DNA of 64,000 nucleotides from Areca catechu (GCA_021397845.1 CM038044.1:101988942-102052941), one strand, 5' to 3'; counted from the first letter of the stretch, positions 10,325-22,394 are shown. The notes: generated from the sequence alone by a model not told the origin. Translations and numbers: made by a program.

Positions 10325-10396
10325 CAAAGTGTCAACACCTTGAAGTGTCGATCAAGGTGTTGACACTTGGCCCTGTGTCGTGAGTCGACACTTGAA
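10325..10396. promoter_or_regulatory. LTR-type GTGTCGAC cluster between pol and third ORF (Sir1)
   Basis: agtgtcaacacc, agtgtcgatc, ggtgttgacacttgg and gagtcgacacttg follow each other within about 70 bp. They lie in the spacer between the RNase H stop and the ATG of the third ORF. These are variants of the motif that fills the LTR U3. Sir2 has the same cluster at the same place, so it is a family feature. A role in expression of the third ORF is inference. Confidence 0.65.
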
Positions 10397-10647
10397 TGGC
10401 GATAGACCAAGAATAAAAATGGAAACGAAGTGTTTTCTTGGCATTTTCTCTCCCAATTTGAGCCAAAACCTGCCCTAACACTATTCTACCTATTGTTTCC
10501 CTCCAAATTTCATCTCAAAACCTCTTAAATTCCTGATTTGGATGGTTTTTGGTTTGGTTTTTGCCACATTCCCTCTCTCATTTTGATTTTGGACTGTTAA
10601 AAACCCTAGTTCTCTCTCCTCTTTTGTTCAAACCTTGAATCTGTGAA

Positions 10648-12478
10648 ATGGGACCTAGAAAGCAAGTTGTTCGTCTCCCTCGGCCATCCAACCAAGAAGA
10701 TGAAAGAAGAATAAAGGCCAAACATAAAGCCAGTGCACCAGATCCCCCAGCTCGATCTCTTTTTCCCATGGCCAGTCGAATGGGTACGAAGAACGTCATT
10801 GGAGGACACCATGTAGACTTCGCATTCATCGACCAACAGCACTTTCGGATAGGCCAATGGCTTAGGGATGCTGGTTTGGTTCCCTTCTGTTAGTTGACTG
10901 AGAGATTCTACCTGGGCTTGATATGAGAGTTCGATGGATCCTTATCCCATGGCAGTGATGGATGGATTGCACAGGTCTGTGGTAGAGATATCCCAGTGAC
11001 GTAGAGGTTTTGAGTAGAGTATGGGATATACCCATGACAGGATCTATGGTTGATAGCTTAGTGGACAGATTTAGTGGACTCAGTGCATTTTTGAGTCAGA
11101 TGATCTACTTGAGAGAGCCACTGTTATTGCATTTAGGCTCTTTGCTGAGATGAGGTTATTACATCATATCGTAGCCCGGATCCTTTTATCGAAGACCGGA
11201 CATTTCGACTTCATTAAAGAGAGAGCTACTGGTGATGGTTTTTTTAGTTCAGCATGCACCTATTTGCCTACCGGTACTTATGGTACATCAGATGATGGAG
11301 GCATCTACGAGTCAGAGACTGTGTTTGCCCTATGGGATAGGCTTGATTTTGCTCTTCAGAACATATGGTATTGTATTGGATGATGAGCCATACCGGGTGT
11401 TACTACACACTGATGTCTATGACATCAGATCACTTCACCGGATGGGATATCGTTGGTCAGAGATTAGTGAAGATGATGAGTATTTGGTCAGGCTGCTGAC
11501 AGAGATGAGGATACTGTGGAGAAGGAGCGCATATTTTCAAGTGAGGCAGGACCTTCAGAGACACATTTGCTTGAGATTCAGCCTGAGCCTACAGCACAGC
11601 TAGAGCTTGCTCCTCAGCCTAAGCTAGCATGATCAGATGTTCCAGGAGCTTCTGAGAGTCTTGTGGACAGAGTCGCTTGTATTGAGATGGAGATTATGAT
11701 TGTTCGCCAGCGACTTGACTGTTTCATTATGAAGACTAGAGAGAGCCATCGAGGATTGAGAGATGGTATCTCTACTGTATTGTATGCATTGAGTAGACCC
11801 TCTTCTAAGAGTATTTCCAATACTTCAGCTCCAGCTGATTCTGCTCCAGTTCCACCTGCTCCAAGACCAGACAGAGATGATGATGATGATGAGACTGACT
11901 CTGACAATTTTGACTTTCCAGATTTGATGACAGAGCCAGTGCCGGAGATAGCAGTTAACTTACCTAGGAGTCCCATTCATGATCCTTTGAGTTCATCCTT
12001 CCAGACTCCTATACTACCTACACCTCCTTCTAGATCTGTTGATCATTTTGCCATTCCTATACTTTCACCTATCATTGATACACCTATTATGTCTTCAGTT
12101 GATACATCTATTGTTGATACACCTACTTTTGATACACTTGTTGTTAGTACTCCATCTTTGCATACATCTTCCCTTATCCGGGAGCTAGGATTCTATACTC
12201 TTGGTTTCCATCATCTTGATTCCGATCCTTTATTTGATCATACACCACATCTAACAGTTGTCACTCCTATCAATTCTGTTCCTGCTACTGACATAGCTTT
12301 TATCTCTTCTGCTAGAGAGAGGACTTATGTTAGACACAGAGGATGAGATCATCGTGTTCCATCCAGACCGACCAAGACTCGTCTTCGTGATCTTCGATCG
12401 ATGTGGCCTCGATCTTGTACTTTTACTGATACCGAGCCAATCGAGATTGGATCCTCAGATGATGAGGATGTTGCTTAG
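10648..12478 (+). pseudogene. Sir1 third ORF ('env-like'), resembling plant transposon protein domain
   Basis: Starts MGPRKQVVRLPRP at the ATG conserved in position with Sir2. The middle part (HHVDFAFIDQQHFRIGQWL.., then LTERFY.., then LLHHI.ARILL and LHRMGYR) resembles the 'putative plant transposon protein' family common in Sirevirus third ORFs. My call is from wording, not a search. A Ser/Thr/Pro/Asp-rich tail (11800-12350) with repeated DTP units and a conserved SLIRELGFYTLGFHHLDS block follows, then an acidic end before the TAG. Several stops and frameshifts break it. I see no signal peptide or membrane segment, so calling it an envelope protein is not supported. Confidence 0.65.
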
Positions 12479-13149
12479 GATAATTTTTATATAGTTTACA
12501 TTTCTGTACTCTTTGTACATTTTGATGTTCACTTTTTGTACCAATCTTGTATCAAGTAAATGTAATGTTATGCTCTACTTTACCTTATGACTTTAAATGA
12601 ATGAAATGCATTACTTATTTTTAGCAATTCAATGTTTTCTTTTATGCATGACTTACATTCATGTTCTTATTCATTGTCCTCTTCCTTCCTTTTTAATGAT
12701 AACAAAAAGGGAGAGAAATAAGAATAAGTATAAATATGAATGAGTAGAAAATTTTATTAAGTGAGGGGGAGTAATACCTCCTTTAATTTGAAAATCCATT
12801 TTGAATTGAATTTCATGCTCAATTCTTATCTTTAGATGTTTAAATTTCAGTCTTTTTGACATTAAAAGATGTTCAAAAATCAATTTTATTGGTCATCTCT
12901 TTAGGAGGAGTATTTACACTCTTCACAGTGTTTATTGCTAAATTTGTTATAAATTTTTTTAAAAGTATTACGATGCATGATTTTATCTCTTATATATTTT
13001 AAGCTCCAATACTCTTAGCCATTGCAATACTCTCGCTCTGATACATCTCTTTTAGTATTTTAATACCTGTTGTAATAAGCTCTATGCACTTTGAAAAGTT
13101 CCTTTGAAAGCTTATTATGTAATTTATATTTAAAGATTTTGTCATCATC
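12479..13149. other. Sir1 3' non-coding region with extra purine tracts
   Basis: Contains aatgataacaaaaagggaga (12695-12714), gaggggga (12763-12770) and aggaggag (12903-12910) ahead of the true polypurine tract. Multiple purine-tract copies are a known Sirevirus trait. Sir2 has the same series, better preserved. No ORF of note. Confidence 0.75.
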
Positions 13150-13163
13150 AAAAAGGGAGAGAT
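13150..13163 (+). other. Sir1 polypurine tract
   Basis: aaaaagggagagat abuts the TGTTGACTCC start of the 3' LTR and is the expected plus-strand primer. The identical core precedes the Sir2 3' LTR. Confidence 0.9.
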
Positions 13164-14702
13164 TGTTGACTCCGTTATTGATTTTGATGATAAGCAAAAT
13201 GCTTAATTATAAGTTGAGTACTAACTATTTCTTTGAAGTGTATTTTATAGAAAAAGGTGCTTATCAACTTAACAAAAGATTGATTGATTGAAAAGATCCA
13301 ACTATGGATGAAAGATCTGCTTAAAGAGGATTTTGGTAATTGAAGAATGCTTGAAAGGACACGAGTTCAACACAAATTGATTTTAGCAGAAGTTCAGCTA
13401 TTTTTGTAAAAATCTCAGTGAAGTGTCGACTCAAAGTGTTGACACATGACCCAAGTGTCGACACATGATTTGGAAGTGTCGACTCAAGCTAGTACGTAGA
13501 GAGAGTTTCAGATGGCACGGCTGAAGTGTCAATACATGGATGTCAAGTGTCGACTCAAAGTGTCGACACAAGGATTGACTCATCCCTGAGACTTTTTGTT
13601 ATAGAACTTGTTGAAGTTGAAGACTTGCCTGAAGTATCGACACATGGATGTCAAGTGTCAACTCACTAATGAAAATGTCGACTCACCTGAGAATTCTAAA
13701 AAGCTTTATTGAAGATATTTGAACTAGGTATCGACTAATGGAGTGCAAATGTTGATCCTAAGTATCGACTCATAGCTTGAAGTGTCGACACTTGGAGTTT
13801 TGGAAATAGTAACGGCTAGTTTTTCAAATGCATAACTCGCTCCTCTTGGCTCCCAACAGCTAGTTTTTCGTGTCTAACGGTCATAAACCGAGTTTGAGGC
13901 CTTGGAAAGGTATTTAAGTGATTCAAATCAAATCAAAACATAAGAAAATGAAAAGAGGATAAACAAGAGAAAAGAAAAGAAGTGCATTCACTCCTATTCA
14001 TTGAGTTCAACCATCTTCAAGCAAAAAGAAGTCTCTAAGCATTCAAGAGCCTTCAAGAGTATTCAAGCTCAACCTTCTTGAGCATTAAAAGAGGCTTTAT
14101 CAAGTTGAAGGCAACACTACAACAAAGCTTCAAAGAGATATCTGCTTTTATTAGAAAGCTTTCATTGTTTCTTTACTTCAAACTTATTTTTATTGTAAAG
14201 ATTTTTGGTTAACCTATTGGAAAACCTAGGAGGTTATTGGTGAGCCTTGAAAATCAATTAGGTTCTTGGTTAGCCCGTAAAACCAAGGAAGGTTGTTGGT
14301 GAGCCTTAAAACTATTTAGGTTCTTAGTTAGCCCGGAAAACCAAGTAAGGTTTTGACTTGTGAGCCTTGTGAAAACAAGTCAGGTTTTGATTAGTGAGCT
14401 TAGAAAACTAATCGACTATAATCGGTTGAGATTATAGTGAATTTCCAAGTGGGTCTTGGAGAGTGGATGTAGGTGCATTGGATAGCACCGAACCACTATA
14501 TTTTCTTTGTATTTGTGATTGTTTTGTCTCTCTCATTTACTGCTCTTTTATTGCTTTTATATTTTTGCTGCATACTCATTAAAGAGCATTTTGCACTTGC
14601 ATTCATAGTATTTAGTTTAATTGTTGGATTGGTTCACATACTTGCATTTAAATTTTTAAAGACCCAATTCACCTCCCCTCTTGGGTTGCTTACTAGGCAA
14701 CA
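13164..14702 (+). repeat. Sir1 3' LTR
   Basis: 1539 bp, same length as the 5' LTR, TGTTGACTCC...TTACTAGGCAACA. It carries the GTGTCGAC array (about 13420-13800) with more C-to-T type variants than the 5' copy. Confidence 0.95.
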
Positions 14703-14707
14703 CTTTT
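14703..14707. repeat. Target-site duplication of Sir1 (right), ctttt
   Basis: Exact repeat of 3762-3766. Confidence 0.95.
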
Positions 14708-16223
14708 GTCGTACTCCGTGGAGCGAACTAGGCTTCCTCTTCTTCTTTCACTTTGGATCTTGATCTTGGAGATGGAATAGGCTTGAAGATGGTGTAGGGG
14801 CAGAACTCTCCTCTAAAAACCTTACTCTCAGAGGTCAACCCACAATCCAAGTTATGCCCTTTACCCCATATTGTACTCTCTCTAGAATGCCTTTCTCTTG
14901 TAACATGGGGTCCTTTAAATAAAGCTCATATAGGGCTTCCTCCTAGTCAAATTCGCAATCAATTGAGCTAAAGATCAACAAGATATCATGTAGAGAATCT
15001 TCAACCATCCGATGTGTTGCATGATGGATCAAGGTAGCTCCTTCCTTTTTGAGCAAACAGAGCCCAATTTGGACTCCTCGAAGCCATGGGACTCCTCCTG
15101 TGACTTGGGCTTGGACTGTCTCCCAATCCAGCATGGTGGCATGATGGAGCAGTGGCTGGCATGAGGCGGCAAGGTAGTGGACGGTTGGAAATGGCTCTTG
15201 GAGGGTAGTGATGGCCGAGTAATAGGAGAAAATCATGGAACAGGGGATCCATGACTGGAACTTGGATGGTGGTGACTGGATGATGATCGATGATGAGGAT
15301 GATGGTAGTGGGGGAAGTGGTTGGAATAGGGAGGAGCAATGGCTGGGGAGATGGTGGGTGGCTTGTAATGTTAGAAGATAGCTGGCATGAATCCCCTACT
15401 AGCAAACCAAGTCTTTTCGATTTCTCGATGGCCTCTCCAGTGTCGAGGGGTGCTTGATGATGGAAGGTGGTGCTCGGTAATGGGAGATCGTGCATCCAGC
15501 GATGATGATGGTGGATAAAGCAGAGGGCTGGGAGGTAAGAGGGGAGGAGTAGCAGTAGGCATTCAGAGCCAAAAATAGGTGATGGGCAATGGTGATCGGT
15601 AGTGGCACAACGGCTCCTATGTCTTGGGTTGGGTGGTGAATAGATTTAGGCGGTGGGACGGCGACTTGGACATCGGAACAACAAAAATCTCTTCACGGTT
15701 CATGGCTCAAATCAGTGGACCATTAGCAATGGCATCCGTGGACCACCCAGGCCTCTGTAGACCAAGCATCCGGTCCATGGTGGACCATTGCTTTAAAAAC
15801 TATGCATAGCTTGAAATTCTATTCTTTTTTCGATTCTGGGCCCATTTGAACTCCGATTCATGCACCATTTAATCGGTTGAATTTTACAAGTCAAGCTCTT
15901 CATGTTGGCATGCTTTTTAATCAGTAATCCAACTGATTTCCTTAGGTTCTAGGGTTTCAAAAAAATCTATCATCTTAATATACCAACTAAAGTGGAAGAA
16001 GCATGCATTAAACTTTTCATTAAATATTTTAATGGGTGTATGGTGCTTCGGCTCGACATCTATTTCTTATAAATATGCTCTAATTTCATCTTTCTTGAAG
16101 ATATTTTAAAAATAGTTAATTTTGCAAGGTCTAGTTTATTTATGAAATTAGGATTTTTAGAAGATGTTAGCTTAATAATTATTTAAAATATTTAAAATAA
16201 ATATATAAATACATGATTTATCA
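14708..16223 (-). repeat. Gyp-C left LTR (3' LTR), second part
   Basis: It resumes the LTR after Sir1 (gtcgtactccgtggagcgaac) and ends tgatttatca. It matches 20905-22389 throughout. Open frames on the minus strand here (15001-15495) have a longer counterpart in the sister LTR (21199-21909) but show no known domain, and I treat them as chance. Confidence 0.85.
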
Positions 16224-17849
16224 CACCCTCCAACTTACTTATTGCTAGTCCCTTAGTAATATAATAGAAGTATTAAATTATAACCATGTGTCATTAAGAT
16301 TCTCTTTTAAATCTAGGTTGAAGGTCAAAAGGAGTTAGTTACTATCACTAGCTAGGTATTGAATTTTTGAAGTAAATTTCACAGTCAGAACTATTAGAAA
16401 TTTTCTTAGAATTCATCCAAAGGTTTACAGTACTTGTGTTTGTGATGGACAACTTAGTATTTCAATGCTAGATTGTAAAGGATTATTATATCTTCGCTTA
16501 TCACCTATTTTTGGTCAATTTTCTATACATCCCTCAAATTAAGCACATGACTGAAGTTGCTTTCACATCACCTGAATTTTTCTCTTCTTCTTCTTTTTTT
16601 CTTTTTGGTTAGCGATGTCTTCACACTGCCCACTTTTTGATACGAACAATAATGCATACTTAGACGAAAGTGCCTGGTTACTCGGTGGGAAACCAATGTT
16701 TAAAACTTGCTCCTTTTTTTCTTTTCTTTTCTTTTTTTCAGGTAGGTAGCTCTTTCCTTAAATTCAAGTTAAATGAGGGATATATATCAATTATTAATTT
16801 TTCAGTAATAATTAAATTTGTAATTGATCTTATAACTAATACCTGCTTTACCTCGTTAGTATGCATATGCGATGGAAGTGCAATAGCCTTTAGGTAATCT
16901 AAGTAGGCCACTAAAAGATTGACCAGCTAGCTTACTCCTTGACTTGCTACACTCATTAGTGAATTCTTTCTAACTCTATTATCATTTTTTAGTCTATTTA
17001 GCTTAAAATATTTTTTCTTGGCACATGGTTTATTCAAGAAAAAAATTTCTATTTTCAAGATTTTTAAATAATTTTTCAAAAATTTTCAACAATTTTCAAT
17101 TTTTTTAAAAAAATTTTAAAGTTTAAAAGTTTGTTCCTATCCCTTAGCTTAAATACCATTATCCCTAATATTATAAACAAGTTCAAGAAATGAATTCAAA
17201 CCATAAGGATAAAAAAATATATATATAAGGATAAAGATTACCTGAAAAGAGGAGTTTATCAACAAAATAAAGGCTGTAACAATCAATTTGGATTAATTTT
17301 TTTTTTTTTAAGGGTATAAAAACTAATATTAGGTTGCCTTCCAATAGGCGCTAAGTTTAATATCTTTAGTCGGACATTATGAGGGAGTCCAATAGATGAT
17401 TAACTTTAATATGTCCCTTATATTATCACAAGGACAAGGCTAATCAGGAAGCCTAGTTATCATAGCAGAAAATTATTCATAAAGTACTCTATGATGATTA
17501 TCTTAAATCAATAAAATAAATTGGGCAACCATGTTATTCTAGGATTTAAAAATGTTATTATAGTTCATACGATACTTAGGAAGGGATTGTATTTGTTGGA
17601 TCGAGATTAGAGGTAGTATTTTAAGAGTTTCTTCACTTATGAGTTGATTTACCCTACTCTTTTTTTTGGATATGATGTATTTGGTCAATATCCCTTCCCA
17701 TTTTAAATTTAGATACCTTTTCCATATTAATATCAAACCTGTCTCCATACATTGTTTCAATATTATGAAAGATTTTGGAGGCAATTCTTAAAATTGGTGC
17801 CGAATATGAAGAAATCAATTATAAAATTTATAAGATCATGATCCCTCAT
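16224..17849. other. Gyp-C internal region, 3' side, non-coding
   Basis: AT-rich sequence. On the minus strand it begins at the LTR with ggagggtg, a weak polypurine tract candidate (16224-16232 on plus). Poly-T runs (16585-16740, 17297-17312) and many stops. No recognisable domain. Confidence 0.5.
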
Positions 17850-18960
17850 TTTAGTAATATCCCACTCGATAGCTTCTTTATGTACTTTTAGAATACCACT
17901 AAGTTGGGCTTCTTAGGTAAGGTTCATTAAGAAAGTTTCAATTGGTACATCAGGAAGTGATTTCAGTTTTAGATTAGGTAGTGATTCTAACAAGGGGCTA
18001 CTGGTGGACTAGGTGACGGCTCTTGTTGTTTATCAATCAAAAGTGGGATGATTTCGAAGTCAGGTATTTCTATTGATTATTTACTTGTGAGGTGTACCCA
18101 TCTACATTAAAATTACCCATCCCAAAATGAGCCTCATAGGGATCTACTGAATCCTGGGGAGAACTATGAGGATGGCTTCCTCTATTATGTTATGCATTTG
18201 TAATTCTTGGGAAGGCTCAACTTATTCTATCATTACTTCCATTTGTTCTCCCATCCCGTTAAAAGGCATGGACAATTCTAGGGCACTAGGGAATTGGGTC
18301 ATAGGTGAGTGGGGTAATGATGAAATTTGTACATCCCACAAGTTTAATTTCTCTATATTTTTTTCTATCTTAGCTAAATTATCTATGTTGGTCTTTATGA
18401 TTGTGTAAAATTATTCTAAGACCAGTTCATTCTTAGGAGTCAGAGTTGGTTATTCAGGAAAAGATAGAGGGTCATTAAAGTTGTGAGCTATGTATGATCC
18501 CTTTAGGTTACTCTCGGGTTGACTGGGTAGTTCACCTCCCTCCTCTCTATTAAGTTCAATTAATCATTGGTCAGTTTGATCCATTAGCTTATCGATAGAT
18601 TGTTGTTGGGCTATAATCAATTGTTGAAATTGGGCAAACCTATCGACATCTAGGTTGGTCTATAGGGGAAGTGGGTATGATGCTTGCTGAACCTTCTCTT
18701 CAAATAATGAGCTATAATTAGTTGGAGAAGGTTAATAATGGAGATAGGGCAAATTAGAATAGGGTGTATCTATGAACATGGATCCTTGGATTGCCAGGGT
18801 AACCACTGGGTGTGGTTGCCATGGAAAATCTAGTTGAGCCGCCCAATCTGAATTATAAGCATTAAAGTATAGATTATTTTCTAAGTTGTAGGCCGTTTGG
18901 ATTTGATCTTGATAAACTTGGTCATACATAAACTCAAGAGGTTGCTACATAGTTGGGCAC
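17850..18960 (-). pseudogene. Gyp-C gag-like and pre-RT remnant
   Basis: Read on the minus strand, 18929 down to about 18180 gives an interrupted frame beginning MYDQVYQDQIQTAYN, with a glutamine-rich QFQQLIIAQQQSIDKLMDQ stretch and KTNIDNLAKIEKNIEKL, coiled-coil-like. At 18020-17850 follows a segment like the Athila/Tat linker before RT, with KVHKEAIEWDITK in place of the usual KHKEAIGWTI wording. Everything beyond (RT, RNase H, integrase) is missing. Stops are frequent. I call it a gag/pol remnant of a defective element. Confidence 0.5.
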
Positions 18961-20449
18961 TCACTCTCAAAGTGAATAGGGCTCGATAAACTAAGGATGC
19001 CAGGAGAAAGGGTATTTTATTATAAGGATTCATGCTCCTGGCAATGATTTAGTTTGTTAGATTATTCTGATTATTCAGATATGCAATCAGAATCTTAGAT
19101 CAGAGCAATCCTTATTTTTTATATATTTATTTATTTATTATTATTACTATTTTTTTAAGAGGAGTGGTGAGATGAAGGAAAAGAGTTCTAAAGAAAAGGA
19201 TCTAAGGAGTCCTAGAGCTAAGAGAGAATAAGAATTAGTTAGGATTTGATGTTATTTACAAACAAGTTTGCATATATGGACTCTCAATCCTAGGATTATC
19301 CTAAATCTAAACAGGTCCTAACTGTCAAGGCAACCTTGGAGCCCTCCAAGTCAGAAACTAACTAATCAACTAGCCAGGTAAGGATAAGATCGGTGGGGGT
19401 CCCCCTGTTGCTTTCCTTAAACACCAATTGCTTGGCCAGGTCAGTCAACAGAACTAATTAAAAGCCACCTTTCTTCAAGGCTACATCATCCTTGAACCCC
19501 TTTCCTAGAAATCAGTTAATCGGCCAATCTAACCCGGTCCAACTCTTCCAGGTGCCTTATTCTATTAAGCTCGAGTTCCTTAGGGGCTGATGTTTAATTG
19601 ATTTTAATTAATAGGCTTGAATCAATGCAAGATGCAGAGTGATGGTTTATGGGCCAAGGAAGGGTTATCAACTCCCCACCTTATGTTGTTTATAGATTAA
19701 TGCTCTTAAGATTTTTTATGAAAGTATGTAATGCAAAAATAGGAAGATGTCCCAAACAAGTAATAATCTTTTAAGTTTTAGTTAATTACTCTATTTTAGT
19801 TAAGTATTATGTGGTGTTTTTATTTTTTTTATATTATATTATTTCAAGCAAGAGAGATAAAAGGCAGCTTTTAATCTTGGTTAATTAGATATGAAAAAAA
19901 CTAAAATTATGTTAAGCAAATAAAGAAACTATAGGTTTTATAATTAAGGCAAGAAATCAAATTAGTATTTAAGGTAATTAATTAAAAAGTTAAGTACTTT
20001 TTTTGGATAATTATTTTTTAAAAGGAAGAAACTAAAGAAGAATTTTTTTTTCTTTTTAAGTTAGTTTAAAAACAAAGAAACTAATTAAAAGAAAGAAATC
20101 AAAAAATAATTTTTTTCTTTTATGTTAATTTAAAAAGGAGGATCACAGTAAAAAAGGGAAACAAATCAAAAAGATTAGATAGGTTTTTTTAAAAAAAGAA
20201 TACTGATCAAGGAAAATAAAAAAAGAATTTTTTTTGGGTTAATCTGAAAAGGCAGAAATTAATTAGAAGTAACTAAAAAGAGAAAATTAATCTAGGGTTA
20301 CAATTGATTTCATCAAAATTATAAAAAATTCCTTCTCCTTTTTTTTTTTGTTTTTTGTTTTTTATTTTTTTGATCTACAAAAAAAAAGAGAAAAAATTAG
20401 TAAGCTAAATTTACAAGAAATCAAAGAGATAAAAAATGTTAGCATTCGT
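18961..20449. other. Gyp-C leader region
   Basis: AT-rich non-coding sequence between the gag remnant and the primer site (5' leader in minus orientation). It has long A and T runs (for example 20338-20372). The stretch 19200-19620 has moderate GC and no domain. Confidence 0.5.
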
Positions 20450-20472
20450 GCCTTCCCCGGCAATGGCACTGA
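20450..20472 (-). other. Primer-binding site of Gyp-C
   Basis: The plus strand gccttccccggcaatggcac is the complement of GTGCCATTGCCGGGGAAGGC. It resembles the TGGCGCCGTTGCCGGGGA site of Athila/Tat elements. It lies beside the right LTR, which fixes the element on the minus strand. Confidence 0.75.
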
Positions 20473-20477
20473 AAACT

Positions 20478-22389
20478 TGATAGGATCGTGATAGTGTTAT
20501 TAAGACAACACGGCTATCAGTTTAATTAATCGACTTCTAGATAAAATTAAGAACACGTAAAAATGATGAGTCAGGTTGAATCCATAAAAAAGGCTATGCT
20601 TAGGATAACTTGAAAACTTTAATTTTTATAAAATAAAAGAAAAATAATTTAAAATTGGAAAAATAAAAATTAAAAGTGTAAAAGAAAAATAAACTAGAGT
20701 ATGTTCGATCTGCTAATCAGATCTTAGCTTCTACTTATGAGAAAAGTAAAGGACATAAATGAAAATAAACATTGCATGAATTGAAACAAGAATCTATATT
20801 AAAAATAATAATTAAACAATCTAAGAAAGTAGTAACAATATGTTCGAAGTTGATTGGCACAGCCTCATCGGAAAGTTGGTTGATGTCATATCCCCTTCTT
20901 CTATCATACTCCATGGAGTGAACTAGGCTTCCTCTTCTTCTTCCTCTTTGGGTCTTGATCTTAGAGATGGAATAGGCTTGAAGATGGTGTAGGGGCAGAA
21001 CTCTCCTCTAAGAATTCTCACTCTTAGAGGCCAACCCGCAATCCAAGTTATGCCCTTTATCCTACACCGTGCTCTCTCTCTAGGATGCCTTTCTCTTATA
21101 ACATGGGATCCATTAAATAGAGCTCATCTAGGGCTTCATTCTGATTAAATTTGGAGTTAATCAGGCTCAAGATCAGCCATATATCATGCAAAGAATTTTC
21201 AACTATCCGATGTGTTGCGTGATGGATCGAGGTAGCACCTTCCTTCTTGGGCAAACAAAGCTTGATCCAGACTCCTCGAAGCCATGGGACTCCTCCTGTG
21301 ACTGGTGCTTGGACTCTCTCCTGATCTAGCATGGCGGCATGACAAAGTAGCAGCCAGTGTGAGGCGGCGGGGTGGCAGACGATTGACAATGGCTCTTGAA
21401 GGGCGATGATGGCCGAGCAACAGGAGAAAACTGTGGAACAGGGGAGCCATGGCTGGAACTTGGACGATGGTGACTAGATGACGATCAACAACAAGGATGA
21501 TGGCAGTGGGAGAAGTGGTTGGAATAGGGAGGAGCGATAGCTGGGGAGACGGCGGGTGGCTTGCAATGACAGAAGATAGACGGCATGAATCTCCCACTAG
21601 CAAACTAAGTCTTTTTGATTTCCCGGCGGCCTCTTCGATAGCGAGGGGTGCTCGATGATGGAAGGTTGTGCCTGGCAGCAGGAGATCATGCATTTGGTGG
21701 TGGTGATGGCGGATTGAGTGGAGAGCTGGGAGGAAGAGGGGAGGAGCAGTAGTAGGCATTCGGTGGCGGCATGACTGCTCCTGCATCCTGGGTTGGGCAG
21801 CAATGAGATTCGGCGATGGGATGATGGCTTTGATGTCGAAATGAAAAAAATCTCTCCACGGTTCATTGCTTAGATCCGTAGACCATTGATAATGGCATCC
21901 GTGGACCACTTAGGCCTTTATAGACCAAGTATCCGATCCATGGTGGACTGGTTGCTTTAAAAACTATGCATAGCTTGAAATTCTATTTTTTTCTTGATTC
22001 TAGGCCAATTTGAACTCTGATTCATGTGCTATTTGATCCATTGAATTCCACAAGTCGTGCTCTTCATGTGGCATCTTTTTTATCAGTAATCGAATTGATT
22101 TCCTTAGGTTCTGTGGTTTCAAAAAAAATTATCATCTTAATATACCTATAAAAATGGAAGAAGCATGCATTAAACTTTTTATTAAATATTTTAATGGATG
22201 TGTCATGCTTTGGCTCAACATCTACTTCTCATTATTATGCTCTAATTTCATCTTTCTCAAAGATATTTTAAAAATTATTAATTTTGCAAGAAAGTCCAGT
22301 TTAATTATGAAACTAGGATTTTTAGAAAATATTATTTTCAATAATAACTTAAAATACTTAAAATAAATGTATAAATATATGATTTATCA
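20478..22389 (-). repeat. Gyp-C right LTR (5' LTR)
   Basis: 1912 bp, TGATAGGATCG...GATTTATCA, uninterrupted. It preserves the empty site for Sir1 (ccccttcttctatcatactcc at about 20894). Confidence 0.9.
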
Positions 22390-22394
22390 GCATG
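22390..22394. repeat. Target-site duplication of Gyp-C (right), gcatg
   Basis: Exact repeat of 3338-3342. Confidence 0.9.

Larger units (their letters stand above)
3767..14702 (+). mobile_element. Sir1: Ty1/copia Sirevirus-type retrotransposon, 10.9 kb
   Basis: A full-length element bounded by TG..CA LTRs of identical length (1539 bp) and the duplication ctttt. Order: 5' LTR, Met-tRNA primer site, gag with two zinc knuckles and a coiled coil, protease, integrase, RT, RNase H (copia order, integrase before RT), a third ORF, several purine-tract modules, 3' LTR. The third ORF and the repeated aaaaaggg(g)gag tracts are hallmarks I associate with Sireviruses. Many stops and frameshifts make it non-autonomous now. 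It lies in the left LTR of Gyp-C. Confidence 0.95.
3343..22389 (-). mobile_element. Gyp-C: non-autonomous Athila/Tat-like gypsy element
   Basis: The LTRs are 3343-3766 plus 14708-16223 (about 1940 bp after removing Sir1) and 20478-22389 (1912 bp), both TGATAGGATCG...GATTTATCA. The primer-binding site (minus strand) next to the right LTR contains GCCATTGCCGGGGA, the type typical of Athila/Tat elements and different from the Met-tRNA site of the other elements here. The internal region is only about 4.25 kb and carries remnants of gag and of the pre-RT linker, so it could not move alone. Duplication gcatg flanks it. It lies inside the LTR of Sir3. Confidence 0.85.

Noticed and set aside
10648..12478. 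Calling the Sirevirus third ORF a viral envelope gene
   Set aside because: No signal peptide, transmembrane segment or envelope motif is visible. The label 'env-like' is only historical.
15001..15608. Minus-strand overlapping ORFs rich in Pro, Ser and His as secreted-peptide candidates
   Set aside because: They overlap in three frames, lie in Gyp-C LTR sequence and are not kept between the two LTR copies.
21199..21909. A 236-residue minus-strand ORF in the right LTR of Gyp-C as a gene
   Set aside because: Its counterpart in the left LTR (14943-15495) is shifted and broken, the composition is low-complexity His/Pro/Ser, and no domain is recognised. LTR sequence is the better explanation.
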